DNA of 64,000 nucleotides, taken from the NCBI GenBank assembly GCA_902362455.1, contig CABIWJ010000004.1, positions 202,061 through 266,060 on the forward strand, in the 5' to 3' direction. Position 1 is the stretch's first letter; every line of letters begins with the position of its first letter. The notes beneath the pieces were generated by a model. It was not told where the DNA came from. It saw nothing but the letters and a program-made list of their open reading frames with translations, and searched no databases. Positions 18,409 to 28,515 of this stretch are shown piece after piece. The DNA is from Eubacteriaceae bacterium. Its GTDB lineage: Bacteria > Bacillota > Clostridia > Lachnospirales > Lachnospiraceae. A program made the translations under genes and the position numbers.

Positions 18409-20106
18409 TTGCTTAACGAAGAAGAACCCTTAATTGTTAAAAAAAGGTCATCACTCTTTAATATGATATTAGTTGTAGGACTTTGCATATATCATCTTAT
18501 ATTCTATACATTTAATGAAGATGTTGCGAAGATAAATATATATATTTTTCTTTCATTTGCATTATTATTTATGTTGGAATTTGTGCTTGGAAAATATGAT
18601 TTCTTTAAATCAGGCTTCCTGTATATAATTATAAAGATGTTAGAGTTGAGTCTGACTGTGATAATTGTATTTAATGCAAGAAATTTTATGATTAACAGTA
18701 TAATTTATGTTATGTTATATTGCTTAATTGCTTTGCAGTTATTTGTTACATATGATGTTACTGAGATTTATTCTAAGATTGAGGCGATATTTTTAAGCAG
18801 TCTGCCAATGCTAGGAGTAACATTATTTGAGATTATATTTAATGGAATAAATAATTTCTATATATTTGTATTTATGGCATTTATTATAATTATATATTTT
18901 TGTGAGTATGTAGCATTAGATATTCAGGCAGAAGTTTTAAATAAATTATATATTAAAATCAATTGCCTTAATGGAATCGCCACAGTTAACAGAGAAGAAA
19001 ATGATAGTATGAAAGTCACACAGGCAAAGCTATTACATGCGAATAAACAACTGAGTATACAGAGATTTAAACTTCAGGAGGCTAATGAACAAATTATAAG
19101 GAGCAGTGAGGAGACTCAACTTCAGAATTATATAATGAAGAATTTCACGAGTTCGTTAGATATTGATAAGATGCTTAAGATTACCATAGATGCGATTATG
19201 GATGGATTGAAGTGTGATCTTGTAAGTATAGGCATAGTAAGCAATGAACCAAATGAAGATATGAATGTTATTACACATTCTGAATATACAAAAGAAAGTG
19301 GCATTAACAAAGAAATTATTAAGGAAATTGAAAGCATAAGATGTATAAAAGAGTGTCATAATCATAATATTGTTATTGAGATATCTAATTATGCAAGTGT
19401 TAAATATGAATATATAGCAGGCAGTACAATAAAATCATTAATAGTTATTCCGGCAACAATTAATGAAAATGCATACTGTGTATATACATTTGGCAGTTGT
19501 AAGAATGAATTTTTTGAGAAAAACAAAGACTTCATTCAAAATCTCAGTAACCAGATTACACTTTCAATCACTAATTTGCTTTTATATATGAAGATGCATA
19601 CAATGGCGATAAAAGATCCACTTACCAATATCTATAATAGAAGACACTTTAATGTAATGTCGGATACATTTAAGAAAAATTATATTGATAAAAATAGAAA
19701 AATTTCAGTTGTTTTATTTGATATTGATAAATTTAAAAATATTAATGATACATATGGACACGTTTTTGGTGATGAGGTAATTAGTTTTTGCGGCAAAATT
19801 GCAAATAAATATGCTAAAATATATGATGGCTTTCCAGTAAGGTACGGTGGAGAAGAGTTTGTTATTGTATATACTGATAAAGATTCTGAAGAGGTCAGAC
19901 AAATATGTGAAGAATTGCAAAATGAAATTAAAACAAAAAAATTTGAATATGAAAATAAAGAAATATTTATTAATATAAGTATTGGTATTGCAACATATCC
20001 TACATATTGTTCGGAATTTGAAGAATTAGTTAATGCTGCTGATAGTGCAATGTATTGTTCTAAGAAGAATGGTCGAGGAAGTATTACGGTTTATGCAGGT
20101 ATGTGA
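18409..20106 (+). CDS. Membrane GAF-GGDEF diguanylate cyclase
   Basis: Makes cyclic di-GMP from two GTP. The 565 residues contain an N-terminal block of about six hydrophobic segments (residues 15-180), a coiled linker, a GAF-like region (about 245-400) and a C-terminal GGDEF domain with DPLTNIYNRRHF near 403 and the active-site loop GGEEF at 480-484. The RxxD inhibitory site is not visible before GGEEF, so product inhibition may be weak. TTG 18409 is the start; GGAGG lies 10 nt upstream inside the preceding gene. Tight coupling to the FtsA-like gene hints at c-di-GMP signalling linked to division or surface change. Confidence 0.88.
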   Translation: MLNEEEPLIVKKRSSLFNMILVVGLCIYHLIFYTFNEDVAKINIYIFLSFALLFMLEFVLGKYDFFKSGFLYIIIKMLELSLTVIIVFNARNFMINSIIYVMLYCLIALQLFVTYDVTEIYSKIEAIFLSSLPMLGVTLFEIIFNGINNFYIFVFMAFIIIIYFCEYVALDIQAEVLNKLYIKINCLNGIATVNREENDSMKVTQAKLLHANKQLSIQRFKLQEANEQIIRSSEETQLQNYIMKNFTSSLDIDKMLKITIDAIMDGLKCDLVSIGIVSNEPNEDMNVITHSEYTKESGINKEIIKEIESIRCIKECHNHNIVIEISNYASVKYEYIAGSTIKSLIVIPATINENAYCVYTFGSCKNEFFEKNKDFIQNLSNQITLSITNLLLYMKMHTMAIKDPLTNIYNRRHFNVMSDTFKKNYIDKNRKISVVLFDIDKFKNINDTYGHVFGDEVISFCGKIANKYAKIYDGFPVRYGGEEFVIVYTDKDSEEVRQICEELQNEIKTKKFEYENKEIFINISIGIATYPTYCSEFEELVNAADSAMYCSKKNGRGSITVYAGM

Positions 20107-20130
20107 TTTAGAAAGGGAATGGTTGTTTAA

Positions 20131-20943
20131 ATGGAAATACAATTATGGAGAGAATTACTAGAACCATATCAGTTAGCTGTTGATGAACTGATGGTTAAGT
20201 TTGAATATTTAATTAAGGCATACAGAAATGCAGGGAAATATTCACCTATAGAAGAGGTCAATGGAAGAGTTAAGAAGATATCAAGTATTCTTGAGAAGAT
20301 GCAGAAGAAGAAGATTCAATTTGAAGATATAGAAAAAAAGATTGAGGACATTGCAGGAATAAGAATTATATGTCAGTTTGTTGAGGATATATATACTGTT
20401 GTAGACATTATTAAGAACAGAAGTGATATGACTGTTAAGGCTGAAAAGGATTATATCAATAATACAAAGCCAAGTGGATACAGAAGTTATCATCTTATAG
20501 TATACTATGATGTAATGACGCTTACGGGAACAAAACGCATTAATGTGGAGATACAGATTAGAACACTTGCAATGAATTTCTGGGCTACTATAGAACATTC
20601 ATTACAGTATAAATATCGACAGAATATGCCACCACATATAAGAGAAAGACTTAGTGGTGCAGCAGCTGCGGTAATAGCTTTAGATAAAGAGATGTCGTCT
20701 GTGCGAAGTGAGATTATGGACTCACAGAATTCATTCCAGATTAAAGCACATGTGGTTGCAGTGATTCTTAACACAATCCAGAATCTGTATAATGTTGCAA
20801 ATAAGCGTGAAATAGTTAAGATTCAAGACGAATTCTATAAGATTTATAAACTTGATGATATTGATGTGTTAGAGAAGTTCAGTAAGGAATTAGATATAAT
20901 TGCTGAGGGATACAGAGCACAGGGAATGGAAAATTATGAGTAA
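20131..20943 (+). CDS. relQ: Small alarmone synthetase (RelQ/YjbM type)
   Basis: A single-domain RelA/SpoT synthetase that makes (p)ppGpp from ATP and GTP or GDP in the cytosol. At 270 residues it lacks the hydrolase, TGS and ACT domains of long Rel. Family motifs include GRVKKISSILEKMQKK near residue 45, DIAGIRIIC near 73, PSGYRSYHL near 112 and VEIQIRTLAMNFWATIEHSLQYKY near 140. AGAAAGGGAATGG precedes ATG. Its last codons overlap the start of the pseudouridine synthase gene, giving translational coupling. Confidence 0.92.
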   Translation: MEIQLWRELLEPYQLAVDELMVKFEYLIKAYRNAGKYSPIEEVNGRVKKISSILEKMQKKKIQFEDIEKKIEDIAGIRIICQFVEDIYTVVDIIKNRSDMTVKAEKDYINNTKPSGYRSYHLIVYYDVMTLTGTKRINVEIQIRTLAMNFWATIEHSLQYKYRQNMPPHIRERLSGAAAAVIALDKEMSSVRSEIMDSQNSFQIKAHVVAVILNTIQNLYNVANKREIVKIQDEFYKIYKLDDIDVLEKFSKELDIIAEGYRAQGMENYE

Positions 20944-21718
20944 AGTAATAAGACTTGACAAATTTCTTTCAGAAATGGGAATTGCATCTAGAAAAGAGAC
21001 TAAAGAATATGTTAAAAAAAAGCGAATAAAGGTCAATGATACAATAGTTAAAGCATCAGATTATAAGATAGATGTACAGAAAGATATAGTTACATTTGAT
21101 GGAAGAACCATAGCATACGAACAGTTTGAATATTATATGTTAAACAAGCCGGCAGGAGTAGTGTCGGCTACTGTTGATAATAACGATAGAACAGTTATTG
21201 ACTTGATAGACAGCGAACGGAAAAAAGACTTATTTCCCGTCGGAAGACTTGATAAGGATACAGTTGGATTGCTTATTATAACAAATGATGGCAAGTTAGC
21301 ACACAGCCTTTTATCCCCTGTAAAACATATAGACAAAAAATATTTTGCAAGGGTAGAGGGCATTATAACTGAAGAACATATTAAAAGATTTAAAGAGGGA
21401 CTGAAGTTAAAAGATGGTACATTAACAAAACCTGCTCAATTAGAAATAATTAAATCAGGTAATGTAAAATCAGGTAATAAAGGATTGGATAATTCTAAAT
21501 TAGAAAATGAAAAATCAAATAATATATCTGATGTTGAGATAACTATATGTGAGGGAAAATATCATCAGATAAAGAGAATGATTGCGTGTATCGGAGGAAA
21601 AGTAATCTATCTTAAAAGGTTGTCAATGGGAAGGTTAGAACTTGATGAAAACCTGCATGAAGGCGAATATAGAAGACTTACAGAAGACGAAATTAAATGT
21701 CTGCGAAATGGAGAATAG
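20936..21718 (+). CDS. rsuA: RsuA-family 16S rRNA pseudouridine synthase
   Basis: Isomerises a uridine of 16S rRNA to pseudouridine. The 260 residues comprise an S4 RNA-binding domain (RLDKFLSEMGIASR, residues 4-17) and the catalytic domain with GRLDKDTVGLLI, which holds the catalytic aspartate. ATG 20936 overlaps relQ by 8 nt. An Asn/Ser/Lys-rich insert of about 30 residues (near 175-205) interrupts the catalytic domain and is unlike the family norm. The last nine codons are part of a repeated element also found after ygiQ (see repeats), so the C-terminal residues IKCLRNGE are probably repeat-derived. Confidence 0.93.
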   Translation: MSKVIRLDKFLSEMGIASRKETKEYVKKKRIKVNDTIVKASDYKIDVQKDIVTFDGRTIAYEQFEYYMLNKPAGVVSATVDNNDRTVIDLIDSERKKDLFPVGRLDKDTVGLLIITNDGKLAHSLLSPVKHIDKKYFARVEGIITEEHIKRFKEGLKLKDGTLTKPAQLEIIKSGNVKSGNKGLDNSKLENEKSNNISDVEITICEGKYHQIKRMIACIGGKVIYLKRLSMGRLELDENLHEGEYRRLTEDEIKCLRNGE

Positions 21719-21859
21719 TTAGAAAAGTAATACTGATGCGATTACTTTTCTAACAGCTAATTGCTTTCGTAAGAAGCAATTAGCGTTTATCGCAGAGCTG
21801 AATTTGAGATTCAGCTCGCGGTTCCTCCGACATAAATGTCTATGGAAATGGAGAACAGT
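21692..21859 (+). repeat. Hairpin-array element, copy A (before ygiQ)
   Basis: Starts inside the rsuA 3' end and runs to the ygiQ start. It holds three consecutive hairpins: HP1 with a perfect 14-bp stem (21718-21731 / 21741-21754), HP2 with an 11-bp stem (21756-21766 / 21774-21784) and HP3 with a 9-bp stem (21795-21803 / 21809-21817). A motif aaatgtct..gaaatggagaa occurs at both ends (21696 and 21835). HP1 and HP2 are nearly identical in sequence to copy B. The right-hand motif doubles as the ygiQ ribosome binding site. Confidence 0.85.
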
Positions 21860-23920
21860 ATGATTAAAGATTTTTTGCCAATATCTAAAGAAGATATGAT
21901 TAAAAGAGGCTGGGAGGAGGTAGATTTTGCATTTGTAATAGGTGATGCGTATGTAGATCACCCCTCATTTGGACATGCTATTATAAGTAGAGTATTAGAA
22001 GCAAATGGATATAAGGTAGGTATTATATCCCAACCAGATTGGAGAGATAAGAATAGTATTAATACATTTGGAAGACCACGTTTAGGCTTTCTGGTTATGA
22101 GTGGAAATATGGATTCAATGGTTAATCATTATTCCGTATCTAAGAAAAGACGTGCAACAGATGCATTCACTCCGGGTGGTCTTATGGGTAAAAGACCTGA
22201 TTATGCGACAGTTGTATACTCTAATCTAATAAGACAGACATATAAAGATGTACCTATAATAATCGGTGGAATTGAGGCATCTTTAAGGAGACTTGGACAT
22301 TATGATTATTGGTCTAATAAAGTAAAACGTTCAATTTTAATGGATAGTGGTGCTGACCTGATATCTTATGGAATGGGTGAAAGGTCTATTGTTGAAATTG
22401 CAAATGCGTTAAATGCGGGAATAAATGTAAAAGATATCACATTTATAGAAGGAACTGTCTATAAAACTCAGACTCTTGAGAATATATATGATTATATTAA
22501 GCTGCCATCTTTTGCAGAAATAAAGGCATCTAAAGAAACCTATGCGAGAAGTTTTTATATTCAATATTGTAATACAGATCCATTTGTGGCAAAAAAGCTT
22601 GTAGAAGAGTATAACGATGGAATTTATGTAGTACAGAATACCCCTACTAAGCCACTTAGTCAGCCGGAAATGGACAGGGTATATGCACTTAATTACATGA
22701 GAAACTATCATCCGTCTTATGAAGAAGCTGGTGGTGTACCGGCAATAAGTGAAGTAAAATTCAGCCTTGTAAGCAACAGAGGGTGCTTTGGTGGCTGCAG
22801 CTTTTGCGCATTAACGTTTAATCAGGGAAGAATCATACAGACTAGAAGTCACGAATCAATTATAAATGAAGCAAAACAGATAATATGGGATAAAGATTTT
22901 AAAGGATATATTCATGATGTAGGTGGTCCTACAGCAAATTTCAGACATACTTCATGCAATAAACAGCTAACTAAGGGTGTCTGTCCTAATAAGCAGTGTT
23001 TATTTCCTAAACCATGTAAGAATCTGATAGTAGACCATTCGGATTATCTTAAGTTACTAAGGAAATTACGTGAACTACCGAAGGTCAAGAAAGTATTTAT
23101 ACGTTCAGGAATTAGATTTGATTATCTTATGTGTGATTCTGATGATACATTTATGAGAGAAATGGTAGAACATCACATAAGCGGACAGCTTAAGGTTGCA
23201 CCAGAACATATATCTGATAATGTATTGCAGATGATGGGTAAGCCTGAAAATGCGGTATATGAGAAGTTTATTAATAAATATAAGAAATTAAATGAAAAGA
23301 TGGGAAAAAAGCAGTTCGTTGTACCATATCTTATGTCATCACATCCGGGTTCGAAATTAGAGGATGCAATTGCATTAGCAGAATATTTGAGAGATTTAGG
23401 ATATATGCCTGAACAGGTACAGGATTTCTATCCTACACCATCAACTATATCTACATGTATGTACTACACAGGTTTAGACCCACGTACAATGAAACCTGTA
23501 TATGTTCCTATTAATCCTCATGAGAAAGCTATGCAAAGAGCATTGATTCAATATCGTAATCCTAAGAATTATGATTTAGTGCATGAGGCATTAGTTAAAG
23601 CTGGAAGAACAGATTTGATAGGCTTTGATAAAAATTGTCTTATAAGACCTAGAAAAAATTATGGTTCAAGCTATGAAAAATATGGAAATAGTAGTAAAAC
23701 TAATGTAAGTATTGACAATAAAAATAATAAAAACAATAAGAATAGCCACAACCAGATTAGTCACAATCAAAACAACAATCATAAGAATAGTGGCAATAAA
23801 GGTAATAATAAGTCATATACTCATATAAGCAATGATGGAATGAACAACAAAAATACAATAAATAAGAATAAAAACAAGAAAAAAACTATAAGAAACGTTC
23901 ATAAAAATAAACATAATTAA
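21860..23920 (+). CDS. ygiQ: YgiQ-family radical SAM protein
   Basis: A 686-residue radical SAM enzyme of the YgiQ/UPF0313 family; its reaction is not established. The radical SAM cysteine motif CFGGCSFC lies near residue 309, and the N-terminal domain has the family stretch [17 protein letters not shown] near 32. The C-terminal 75 residues are an Asn/Lys/His-rich low-complexity tail with no domain. ATG 21860 is chosen because GGAG sits 6 nt before it; an upstream ATG at 21836 lies within the repeat. The gene is sandwiched between two copies of a hairpin-array element that share a direct-repeat motif at the gene's two ends. Confidence 0.9.
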   Translation: MIKDFLPISKEDMIKRGWEEVDFAFVIGDAYVDHPSFGHAIISRVLEANGYKVGIISQPDWRDKNSINTFGRPRLGFLVMSGNMDSMVNHYSVSKKRRATDAFTPGGLMGKRPDYATVVYSNLIRQTYKDVPIIIGGIEASLRRLGHYDYWSNKVKRSILMDSGADLISYGMGERSIVEIANALNAGINVKDITFIEGTVYKTQTLENIYDYIKLPSFAEIKASKETYARSFYIQYCNTDPFVAKKLVEEYNDGIYVVQNTPTKPLSQPEMDRVYALNYMRNYHPSYEEAGGVPAISEVKFSLVSNRGCFGGCSFCALTFNQGRIIQTRSHESIINEAKQIIWDKDFKGYIHDVGGPTANFRHTSCNKQLTKGVCPNKQCLFPKPCKNLIVDHSDYLKLLRKLRELPKVKKVFIRSGIRFDYLMCDSDDTFMREMVEHHISGQLKVAPEHISDNVLQMMGKPENAVYEKFINKYKKLNEKMGKKQFVVPYLMSSHPGSKLEDAIALAEYLRDLGYMPEQVQDFYPTPSTISTCMYYTGLDPRTMKPVYVPINPHEKAMQRALIQYRNPKNYDLVHEALVKAGRTDLIGFDKNCLIRPRKNYGSSYEKYGNSSKTNVSIDNKNNKNNKNSHNQISHNQNNNHKNSGNKGNNKSYTHISNDGMNNKNTINKNKNKKKTIRNVHKNKHN

Positions 23921-24080
23921 ATGTCTGCGGAAATAGAGAACAGTGAGAAAAGTAATGCTGATGCAATTACTTTTCTCACAGCTAATTGCTTTCATAAGAA
24001 GCAATTAGCGTTATGGCAGATGAGAAATCGCCTGCGCGAATTTCTCATCGCCTCTTCGCATAATATGCTCAGAAATGGAG
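23916..24080 (+). repeat. Hairpin-array element, copy B (after ygiQ, before SDR gene)
   Basis: Begins at the ygiQ stop (attaaatgtctgcgg) and aligns with copy A for about 105 bp. HP1 is a perfect 14-bp stem (23943-23956 / 23966-23979). Compared with copy A, one stem base pair has changed on both sides (T-A in A, G-C in B), which is compensatory. HP2 differs only in its loop. HP3 has unrelated sequence but is again a hairpin (gatgagaaat / atttctcatc). The element ends in a GAAATGGAGAA ribosome binding site for the next gene. Confidence 0.85.
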
Positions 24081-24090
24081 AAGTGATAAT

Positions 24091-24858
24091 ATGAAAAATA
24101 TAGCAATTGTAACAGGTGCATCTTCAGGAATGGGAAGAGAATTTGCACTAAAGATTGATAGAATGTTTAAAAATATAGATGAAATATGGATTATAGCAAG
24201 GAGACTTGACAGGCTTGAAGAATTAAGAGACAGTATTAATAAACCGTGTATAATTGTATGTGAAGATATTACTGATTCAGGTTTTAATATCAGGTTTAAT
24301 AAGATGCTAAAGCAGGAAAATGTGGGTGTTAAGTTACTTGTTAATTGTGCTGGATATGGAATAATAGGAAGTTTTGGAGAAGCAGCACATGATGTAACGG
24401 TCGGAATGGTTAATACTAACTGTGCAGGACTTACATCAGTTACATATATGGTGCTTCCGTATATGGTTAAAAACAGTCGTATAATAAATCTGGCATCATC
24501 TTCAGCATTTTTACCACAACCTGGTTTCGGGGTTTATGCGGCATCTAAAGCATATGTATTAAGCTTTTCAAGAGCATTAAGATGTGAAGTTAAGAACAGA
24601 GATATATCAGTAACTGCAGTATGTCCGGGACCTGTTGCGACAGATTTCTTCTCTATTGCAGAGGGTGAACATAAACGAGCCTGGTTCAAAGATTTATTTA
24701 TGGTAAATGCCTCTGATGTAGTTGATAAAGCAATAAAAGATTCAATTGAAAAAAAGGAAATATCTATTTACGGAGTACCAATGAAGTTATTATATCTTCT
24801 CACGAAGATTGTTCCACACAGAATAATTCTTAATATATACAGTGCAACATTAAAATAG
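24091..24858 (+). CDS. SDR-family NAD(P)-dependent oxidoreductase
   Basis: A 255-residue short-chain dehydrogenase. The cofactor motif TGASSGMG is at residues 8-15, NCAGYG near residue 87, and the catalytic Ser-Tyr-Lys set appears as LASSSAF and YAASK near residues 135-155. The C-terminus is hydrophobic and basic, as in DltE/YdfG-like members that act on acyl or sterol-type substrates, but the substrate is not identifiable. It follows hairpin-array copy B and is followed after 15 nt by an unknown membrane protein. Confidence 0.88.
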   Translation: MKNIAIVTGASSGMGREFALKIDRMFKNIDEIWIIARRLDRLEELRDSINKPCIIVCEDITDSGFNIRFNKMLKQENVGVKLLVNCAGYGIIGSFGEAAHDVTVGMVNTNCAGLTSVTYMVLPYMVKNSRIINLASSSAFLPQPGFGVYAASKAYVLSFSRALRCEVKNRDISVTAVCPGPVATDFFSIAEGEHKRAWFKDLFMVNASDVVDKAIKDSIEKKEISIYGVPMKLLYLLTKIVPHRIILNIYSATLK

Positions 24859-24873
24859 AAAAGGTGACAGAAA

Positions 24874-25437
24874 TTGAAGAATAAGAACAAAATTGAAAAA
24901 GGTAATTATGGATATATTAATAAGAACAAATTAAAACAGCTTGGTATGACATTACTTCTGTTAGCTATAGTATTAATTATTTTTTATACAGGAATAATAA
25001 GATATCATCATACTAAAAGCATATTTACAGTATTAGCTGCCGTATCAGCTATTCCGGCTGCTAAATATGGTGTGGCTTATTTAGTAATGTTTCCATACAA
25101 AACAGGAGATGCAGAAAAATATAAGAAGATATCAGCTTATAAAAATGTGAAAATATTAAGCGATTTATTAATTTCATCACCTGAGAAAATATATAATATA
25201 GAATTAGCGGCAGTAAGAGATAATTCGGTATATTGCTATGCACCAATTGATAAATACGATAATGTGGTTATAGAAAAATATGTAAGAAGTTTCCTGGAAA
25301 CAGAATGTAAGGTATCTGCTGTAAAAGTATTTAAAGATTTTATACAATTTAAGAAAAGTGTTGAAATACTTGATAAAAATGAACAGGGTAAATATGATAA
25401 GCGAATAGGTGAATTAATGACAGTATATTCAATGTAA
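24874..25437 (+). CDS. Unknown two-segment membrane protein
   Basis: I do not recognise this 187-residue protein. It has a Lys/Asn-rich N-terminus, two hydrophobic segments (about residues 24-43 and 50-72) and a mixed alpha/beta C-terminal part that should face the cytosol (IELAAVRDNSVYCYAPIDKYD and later). It starts with TTG 24874, 15 nt after the SDR gene, after a weak AAGGTGA site, so it is probably in the same transcript. Confidence 0.6.
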   Translation: MKNKNKIEKGNYGYINKNKLKQLGMTLLLLAIVLIIFYTGIIRYHHTKSIFTVLAAVSAIPAAKYGVAYLVMFPYKTGDAEKYKKISAYKNVKILSDLLISSPEKIYNIELAAVRDNSVYCYAPIDKYDNVVIEKYVRSFLETECKVSAVKVFKDFIQFKKSVEILDKNEQGKYDKRIGELMTVYSM

Positions 25438-25553
25438 TATCAAATGTAAAGAAAAAAATTAAAAGTAATTATTTAAGAAAATATAAATATATGTAAACAA
25501 ATTAATAAACTCTGTAATACAATTAAGAATATGTGTCAAATAGCGAGGAAAAT

Positions 25554-26567
25554 ATGCGTGAAATTAAGATAAATAGTAACGAAGCTAATCAAAGAGTCGA
25601 TAAATTTCTAAGTAAATATTTAGACAAGGCTAACAAAAGTTTTATATATAAAATGTTGAGAAAGAAAAATATTACACTTAATAATAAAAAGTCTGATGGA
25701 AGCGAGAAGCTAAATGAGGGCGATATTATTAAGATATTTTTTACAGAAGAGACTTTAGAAAAATTTTCATCGAAACCAGATAAGAATAACATTATAAGCA
25801 GTATGCAGAAAGTGTCAAAAATTGATGTGCATAATATTATATATGAAGATGATAACCTCATATTATATAATAAGCCGGCAGGAGAATTATCACAGAAAGC
25901 CGAAGTAAATGATATGAGTGTTAATGAACAGTTAATCAGATATATGCTTGATAATAATGAGATTAAAGAGTCAGAATTTAAAACATTTAAGCCTTCTGTA
26001 TGCAACCGCTTAGACAGAAATACAAGTGGTATGCTGATATTTGGAAAATCTATGGCAGGACTTCAGACGATGGCAGAACTATTAAGAAATAGGGATATGC
26101 ATAAATATTACCTGTGTATTGTAAGGGGAATTATTACTAAAGAGGAAGAGATAACAGGATATCTTACTAAAGACAGGAAGAATAATAAAGTGAAAATTGT
26201 TAAAGATAATATAGATTCTAAAGGTGAATATATCCGTACAAAATATATTCCAATCTGCAATAATAAGGAATATACCTTATTAAAGGTTTTACTTATAACA
26301 GGAAAGACACACCAGATAAGAGCACATTTATCAAGTATTGGACATTCAATTATAGGAGATGTAAAATATGGTGAGCAGTCGGTTAATTCGTATTTTAAAA
26401 GGGAATATGGACTTAAATATCAGTTATTACATTCTTATGAATTACAATTTGACAATGTAGATGGTGCTTTATCATATTTAAGCAACAAGAAATTTACTGC
26501 ACCGCTTAGCGATAGGTTTATACAGATTATAAATGGAGAAAAGTTAAATGGGAACTTGGAACAGTAG
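25554..26567 (+). CDS. RluA-family 23S rRNA pseudouridine synthase
   Basis: A 337-residue pseudouridine synthase of the RluC/RluD group. The N-terminal S4 domain has RVDKFLSKYL near residue 13. The catalytic motif RLDRNTSGMLIFGKS near residue 152 contains the essential Asp. The family end motif GKTHQIRAHLSSIGH is near 252. The ATG at 25554 has GAGG 5 nt upstream and is preferred over a GTG at 25533. Its 3' end overlaps recU by 20 nt, implying coupled translation. Confidence 0.93.
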   Translation: MREIKINSNEANQRVDKFLSKYLDKANKSFIYKMLRKKNITLNNKKSDGSEKLNEGDIIKIFFTEETLEKFSSKPDKNNIISSMQKVSKIDVHNIIYEDDNLILYNKPAGELSQKAEVNDMSVNEQLIRYMLDNNEIKESEFKTFKPSVCNRLDRNTSGMLIFGKSMAGLQTMAELLRNRDMHKYYLCIVRGIITKEEEITGYLTKDRKNNKVKIVKDNIDSKGEYIRTKYIPICNNKEYTLLKVLLITGKTHQIRAHLSSIGHSIIGDVKYGEQSVNSYFKREYGLKYQLLHSYELQFDNVDGALSYLSNKKFTAPLSDRFIQIINGEKLNGNLEQ

Positions 26568-27081
26568 AGGATTAAGAGGCTCTACATTAGAAGATTTGAT
26601 TAATGTTACTAATGAGAAATATAGAGAGAAAGGAATCGGATTAATCCAGAAGATTCCTACACCTATTAAACCGGTTGCGATGGACAAGGAATCAAGACAT
26701 ATAACGTTAGCATATTTTGAGCAGAGAAGTACCGTAGATTATATAGGCGTAGTACAGGGAGTTCCTGTATGCTTTGACGCAAAGGAATGTAATACGGAAA
26801 CATTTCCTATACATAACATTCATAAACATCAGGTAGAATTTATGAAAGAATTTGAGAAACAAAATGGTGTGGCATTTCTGATAATATATTATACCGGAAT
26901 AAATGAGATATATTATCTGCCATTTGATAAAGTTTTAGAATTCTATGAGAGAAGTGAAAATGGTGGTAGAAAAAGCTTTAGATTTGAAGAGATTGACAAG
27001 GCATACAGAATAAGAACCAATGGTGGTGTTCCGGTACATTATTTAGAAGCATTATCAAGAGATTTATCAAATAGAGATTGA
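26548..27081 (+). CDS. recU: Holliday junction resolvase RecU
   Basis: Resolves four-way DNA junctions during homologous recombination and chromosome segregation; the Firmicutes counterpart of RuvC. The 177 residues start MGTWNSRGLRGSTLE and contain the nuclease core VDYIGVVQGVPVCFDAKE, with the metal-binding Asp and DAKE. Length is slightly short for the family but complete. In Bacillus recU pairs with a penicillin-binding protein gene; here it overlaps an RluA-family gene instead. Confidence 0.93.
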   Translation: MGTWNSRGLRGSTLEDLINVTNEKYREKGIGLIQKIPTPIKPVAMDKESRHITLAYFEQRSTVDYIGVVQGVPVCFDAKECNTETFPIHNIHKHQVEFMKEFEKQNGVAFLIIYYTGINEIYYLPFDKVLEFYERSENGGRKSFRFEEIDKAYRIRTNGGVPVHYLEALSRDLSNRD

Positions 27082-27299
27082 CAGTTTAAGGTTATTAAAG
27101 TATAATCTGAAACGATTAATAAATTAACGTTGTAACGAATTAACACTTTACAACACTAAAGTAATTATAATCTATTTTAATTTACATCTTAATTAGGTTA
27201 TAGACATTATAATTAAGATTAAAAGATTCATTACGTTTATAAGGATTATTGTATTTGTAATCTTAGCGAATATTTATATATGGAGGAAACAAAGAAATT

Positions 27300-28514
27300 A
27301 TGAATAGTAAATTATTACATACACCTGTAGGAGTTAGGGATATATATAATGATGAATGTTATGATAAATTATTAATCCAGAACAGAATTCATAAGATTTT
27401 CAAGGAATACGGATATAGTGATATCCAGACACCAACATTTGAATTTTTCGACATTTTCAATAAAGAAAGAGGAAGTGTTGCATCGAAGAATATGTATAAG
27501 TTTTTTGACAGAGAGGGTAACACATTGGTCTTAAGACCTGATATGACACCATCTATAGCAAGGGCTTCAGCTAAATATTTTATGGATGAGGAGATGCCCA
27601 TTAGATTATGTTATGTTGGCAATGCATTTATCAATAATTCGGAATATCAGGGCAAACTTAAAGAATTTACACAGATTGGTTCGGAATTATTAGGTGACAA
27701 TACTTCAGATGCAGATGCAGAAGTTATTGCAATGGTTATAGAATCATTATTAAAGGCAGGTCTTACTGAATTTCAGATTGAAATAGGTCAGCCTGAATTC
27801 TTTAAAGGAATAGTTGAAAAAGCAGGACTTGATACAGATACAATTGAAGAACTCAGGGAATTACTAGAGAATAAGAAATATTTCGGAGTGGAAGATGTAT
27901 TAGAGAAAGCTAATGTTCCACAAGAAGATAGAGAGGTATTTCTTAAGTTTCAGGAATTTGTGGGATCTATTGAGATGATAAAATTAGCAAAGACATTAAA
28001 TATAAATGATAAATCTAAGGCAGCATTAGAAAGACTTGAAAAATTATATTCTATTTTAGTTATATACGGTTATGAAAAATATATTTCATTTGATTTATCA
28101 ATGCTTAATATGTACCAGTATTATACAGGTATAGTATTTAAGGGATATACATATGGAACCGGTGATGCGATTGTTACTGGTGGCAGATATGACAATCTCT
28201 TAGGTCAGTTTGGAAAAGATTTTGCAGCCATAGGTTTTGCAGTTAACTTAGACCAGTTAATGGTTGCACTTGAGAGACAGCATATTAAATTAGGTGAGAG
28301 AGACAATAAGAAGATGATTTTATATGGTGTTGAGAACCAGAGAGAGGCAATTAATTATACAAAAACATTGAGAAGTGAAAATGAGTGTGTTATGATGGTT
28401 AGAAAGCGTTCTAATCATCAGATGGAGGATTATATTTCTTATGCAAAGAGAAGTAATGTATCCGAAATTATAATCATAGACGGAAATGGAATTGAGAAAA
28501 AGGAGATTAACTAA
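27300..28514 (+). CDS. hisZ: ATP phosphoribosyltransferase regulatory subunit HisZ
   Basis: A histidyl-tRNA-synthetase-like protein without tRNA charging activity that forms the active, histidine-sensitive complex with short HisG. The 404 residues carry class II synthetase motifs ([12 protein letters not shown] near residue 78) and a C-terminal domain that is not the full anticodon-binding domain of HisS. ATG follows GGAGGAA. The next gene encodes a short HisG, which requires HisZ, confirming the identity. It is the first gene of the histidine operon; the 218-nt leader has no T-box core. Confidence 0.92.
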   Translation: MNSKLLHTPVGVRDIYNDECYDKLLIQNRIHKIFKEYGYSDIQTPTFEFFDIFNKERGSVASKNMYKFFDREGNTLVLRPDMTPSIARASAKYFMDEEMPIRLCYVGNAFINNSEYQGKLKEFTQIGSELLGDNTSDADAEVIAMVIESLLKAGLTEFQIEIGQPEFFKGIVEKAGLDTDTIEELRELLENKKYFGVEDVLEKANVPQEDREVFLKFQEFVGSIEMIKLAKTLNINDKSKAALERLEKLYSILVIYGYEKYISFDLSMLNMYQYYTGIVFKGYTYGTGDAIVTGGRYDNLLGQFGKDFAAIGFAVNLDQLMVALERQHIKLGERDNKKMILYGVENQREAINYTKTLRSENECVMMVRKRSNHQMEDYISYAKRSNVSEIIIIDGNGIEKKEIN

Positions 28515-28515
28515 G

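Noticed and set aside
27082..27299. T-box leader for the histidine operon
   Set aside because: The conserved T-box antiterminator sequence (GGGTGGNACCGCG type) is not present; only an AT-rich inverted repeat is seen.
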